Source: Carnimonas nigrificans ATCC BAA-78 (GTDB lineage: Bacteria > Pseudomonadota > Gammaproteobacteria > Pseudomonadales > Halomonadaceae). From it: a stretch of DNA of 64,000 bases. The translations under genes and the position numbers were made by a program. Below are positions 62,221-64,000 of the stretch, piece by piece. The notes beneath the pieces were generated by a model. That model was not told the origin of the DNA. It ran no database searches and saw nothing but the letters and a program-made list of their open reading frames with translations. The stretch is from contig NZ_JAGO01000013.1 in NCBI RefSeq assembly GCF_000526695.1, positions 248,001 through 312,000 of the forward strand. The letters run 5' to 3'. The first letter of the stretch is position 1, and the number at the start of each line of letters is the position of its first letter.

Positions 62221-64000
62221 ATGAGTGATGAGACTTCCGCGCAGATCAGGAATCGCGTAGCCAAACTCAACCCGCGCCAGCAGGAAGCGGTTCGCTATAT
62301 TGATGGCCCCTGTCTGGTACTGGCCGGAGCGGGTTCCGGCAAAACCAGCGTGATTACCACCAAAATTGCCTATCTGGTGCTTGAGTGCGGCATGAGCGCC
62401 AGACGTATTGCGGCAGTGACCTTCACCAACAAGGCGGCGCGCGAGATGAAAGAGCGCGTCAGCAGTATGTTGCCCGGCAAGTCAGGCCACGGCTTGACGG
62501 TCTCCACCTTCCATACCCTGGGGCTGAATATCATTCGCGCCGAGCTGAAGCGTCTGGGCTACCGCTCCGGCTTCTCGTTGTTCGACCCCGAGGATGCGCG
62601 TGCGCTGCTGCGTGACCTGATGCACAAGGACGCGCAGGTCGATAAGGATCAGATTCAGCAGGTACAGAACCTGATTTCGACGTGGAAGAACGATCTGGTC
62701 TCACCAGGCCAGGCCGCTTCCCATGCCGAGACCAAGGAGCAGGAGTTCGCGGCGCATGTGTACGAATCATATGTGCGCCACCTGAAAGCGTATAACGCCG
62801 TCGATTTTGACGATCTGATCTATTTGCCGGCCACGCTGTTCGAGTCTGATCCTGAAGCGCTGGCCCGCTGGCAGAAGCGCATTCATTACATGCTGGTGGA
62901 TGAATATCAGGACACCAACTCAAGCCAGTATCGCCTGGTGCGGCTGCTGATGGGCGAGCGCCAGACCTTCACGGTAGTGGGCGACGATGACCAGTCGATC
63001 TACGCCTGGCGCGGCGCACGTCCCGAGAATCTGGTGCAGCTGGGCGAGGATTTCCCGCGCCTGAACGTGATCAAGCTGGAGCAGAACTACCGCTCTACGG
63101 CGCTGATTTTGAAGGCTGCCAACACCCTGATTGCCAACAACCCCCACGTCTATGAGAAGACGCTGTGGTCGCAAATGGGCGAAGGGGAGGCCATTCGTAT
63201 CTTGATGTGCCGCAATGAAGAGGCGGAAACCGAACGAGTCGCCAGTGAGATTCTGACCCGTCGCATCAAGCTGAACGCGAAATGGCGCGACTTCGCGGTG
63301 CTTTATCGCGGCAACTTTCAGGCAAGGTTGCTGGAGCTTAAGCTTCAGCATTACCAGATTCCCTACAAGCTCTCGGGCGGCACTTCGTTTTTCTCGCGTA
63401 ACGAAATCAAGGACGCGATGGCCTATCTACGGCTTTTGATCAATCCCGCCGATGACAACGCCTTCCTGCGTATCGTGAACGTGCCGCGCCGCGAAATTGG
63501 CCCCACCACCATCGAAAAGCTCGCCAATTATGCCGCCCAGCGTGAAGTGAGCCTCTTCGCGGCCAGCGGCGAGCTAGGGCTTAACGAGGTGCTGCCGGAA
63601 AAAGCGCTCAAGCGGCTGGAGTGGTTTTGCCGCTTTATCGAGGGCGTGCGCAGGCGCATGGATCAGGGCAGCGCGCTGAGTGCCATTCGCCAGATGTTTG
63701 AAGAGATGGATTACGAAGCCTGGCTGCATCAGAACGCCAGTGCGCCGGTGGTGGCTGAGAAGCGCATGAAAAATATCTGGACGCTGATTGATCAGCTCGA
63801 GAAGTCGGTACAGCGCCATCAGGATGATGACTCCGGCGTAGAAGAAGAAGGTGAAACCGACGACGTGGAGTCAGCGATTTCACGGCTGGTGTTGCGCGAT
63901 ATTCTCGACCAGCAGGCCGAAGAGGATGACACCGATCGCGTGCAGCTTCTGACCCTCCACGCCTCAAAGGGGCTTGAATACCCGCACGTATATATCATGG
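62221..64000 (+). CDS. rep: ATP-dependent DNA helicase Rep (cut by window end)
   Basis: The first 593 codons of a superfamily 1 helicase; the window ends before the stop. Motif I is GAGSGKTSVI, Ia is VTFTNKAAREMKERV, motif II DEYQDTNSSQYRLVRLLMGERQTFTVVGDDDQSIYAWRGARPENLVQLGEDFPRLNVIKLEQNYRS, characteristic of Rep (N of NSSQY, GARPENL). Rep clears proteins ahead of the replication fork. GGAGG precedes the ATG at 62221. A second SF1 helicase, uvrD, lies at 30430. Confidence 0.93.
   Translation, partial: MSDETSAQIRNRVAKLNPRQQEAVRYIDGPCLVLAGAGSGKTSVITTKIAYLVLECGMSARRIAAVTFTNKAAREMKERVSSMLPGKSGHGLTVSTFHTLGLNIIRAELKRLGYRSGFSLFDPEDARALLRDLMHKDAQVDKDQIQQVQNLISTWKNDLVSPGQAASHAETKEQEFAAHVYESYVRHLKAYNAVDFDDLIYLPATLFESDPEALARWQKRIHYMLVDEYQDTNSSQYRLVRLLMGERQTFTVVGDDDQSIYAWRGARPENLVQLGEDFPRLNVIKLEQNYRSTALILKAANTLIANNPHVYEKTLWSQMGEGEAIRILMCRNEEAETERVASEILTRRIKLNAKWRDFAVLYRGNFQARLLELKLQHYQIPYKLSGGTSFFSRNEIKDAMAYLRLLINPADDNAFLRIVNVPRREIGPTTIEKLANYAAQREVSLFAASGELGLNEVLPEKALKRLEWFCRFIEGVRRRMDQGSALSAIRQMFEEMDYEAWLHQNASAPVVAEKRMKNIWTLIDQLEKSVQRHQDDDSGVEEEGETDDVESAISRLVLRDILDQQAEEDDTDRVQLLTLHASKGLEYPHVYIM

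Overview
The window looks like chromosomal DNA of a gammaproteobacterium. The best guess is Halomonadaceae (moderate confidence), because the housekeeping half keeps Pseudomonas-like neighbourhoods: crc/pyrE/rph/yicC, gmk-rpoZ-spoT-ridA, oxyR/recG, and hupB/ubiA/phoBR/phoU. Codon use is moderately GC-rich (mid-50s % by eye). No tRNA, rRNA, CRISPR array, intact insertion sequence or prophage was recognised.

Positions 97-19911 form an accessory catabolic region centred on inositol. It holds iolC (fused to a DUF2090 domain), iolD, iolE, mmsA/iolA, a second iolE-like gene, four Gfo/Idh/MocA dehydrogenases (one best called iolG), an IolI-like isomerase, another TIM-barrel isomerase/epimerase, and a sugar-porter MFS transporter. 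A membrane PQQ-dependent dehydrogenase and a D-malate/tartrate-type dehydrogenase follow. iolB and a regulator (iolR) are not visible. Three near-identical AT-rich sites (GGAA-N6-TTTC core) lie upstream of three transcription starts and are a plausible shared operator.

Positions 20245-24758 carry two MFS transporters, a small CpxP/Spy-like periplasmic protein, and a LysR regulator divergent from the second transporter. Positions 25114-35339 hold argF, ypfJ, mltA (probable TTG start), a DUF72 gene, a small Arg-rich gene with a strong ribosome binding site, uvrD, phoU (with a possible Pho box), a DUF2501 gene and cysZ. Next come a short superinfection-immunity-family gene, a LemA-like gene, amiD, phoR-phoB (with a good Pho box upstream) and ubiA.

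Positions 41959-54311 contain hupB, a small monooxygenase, a frameshifted VOC/glyoxalase-like gene, a PhzF-like gene, recG, oxyR, an NAD-binding epimerase-like gene, ridA, spoT-rpoZ-gmk and a DadA-like oxidase. Positions 54403-55913 are a small divergent Nudix/HNH-endonuclease pair; the HNH protein looks like a modification-dependent (type IV-like) restriction enzyme. The right end carries a DapA-family gene, yicC, rph, hemG, a Crc-like protein with a broken exonuclease III active site, pyrE, a YfaZ-like porin, trmL and the first part of rep, cut by the window end.

The most unusual features are the inositol cluster with its shared operator candidates and adjacent PQQ dehydrogenase, the HNH/Nudix pair, and the Crc-like protein. 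Nothing in the window can be called a new system from sequence reading alone.
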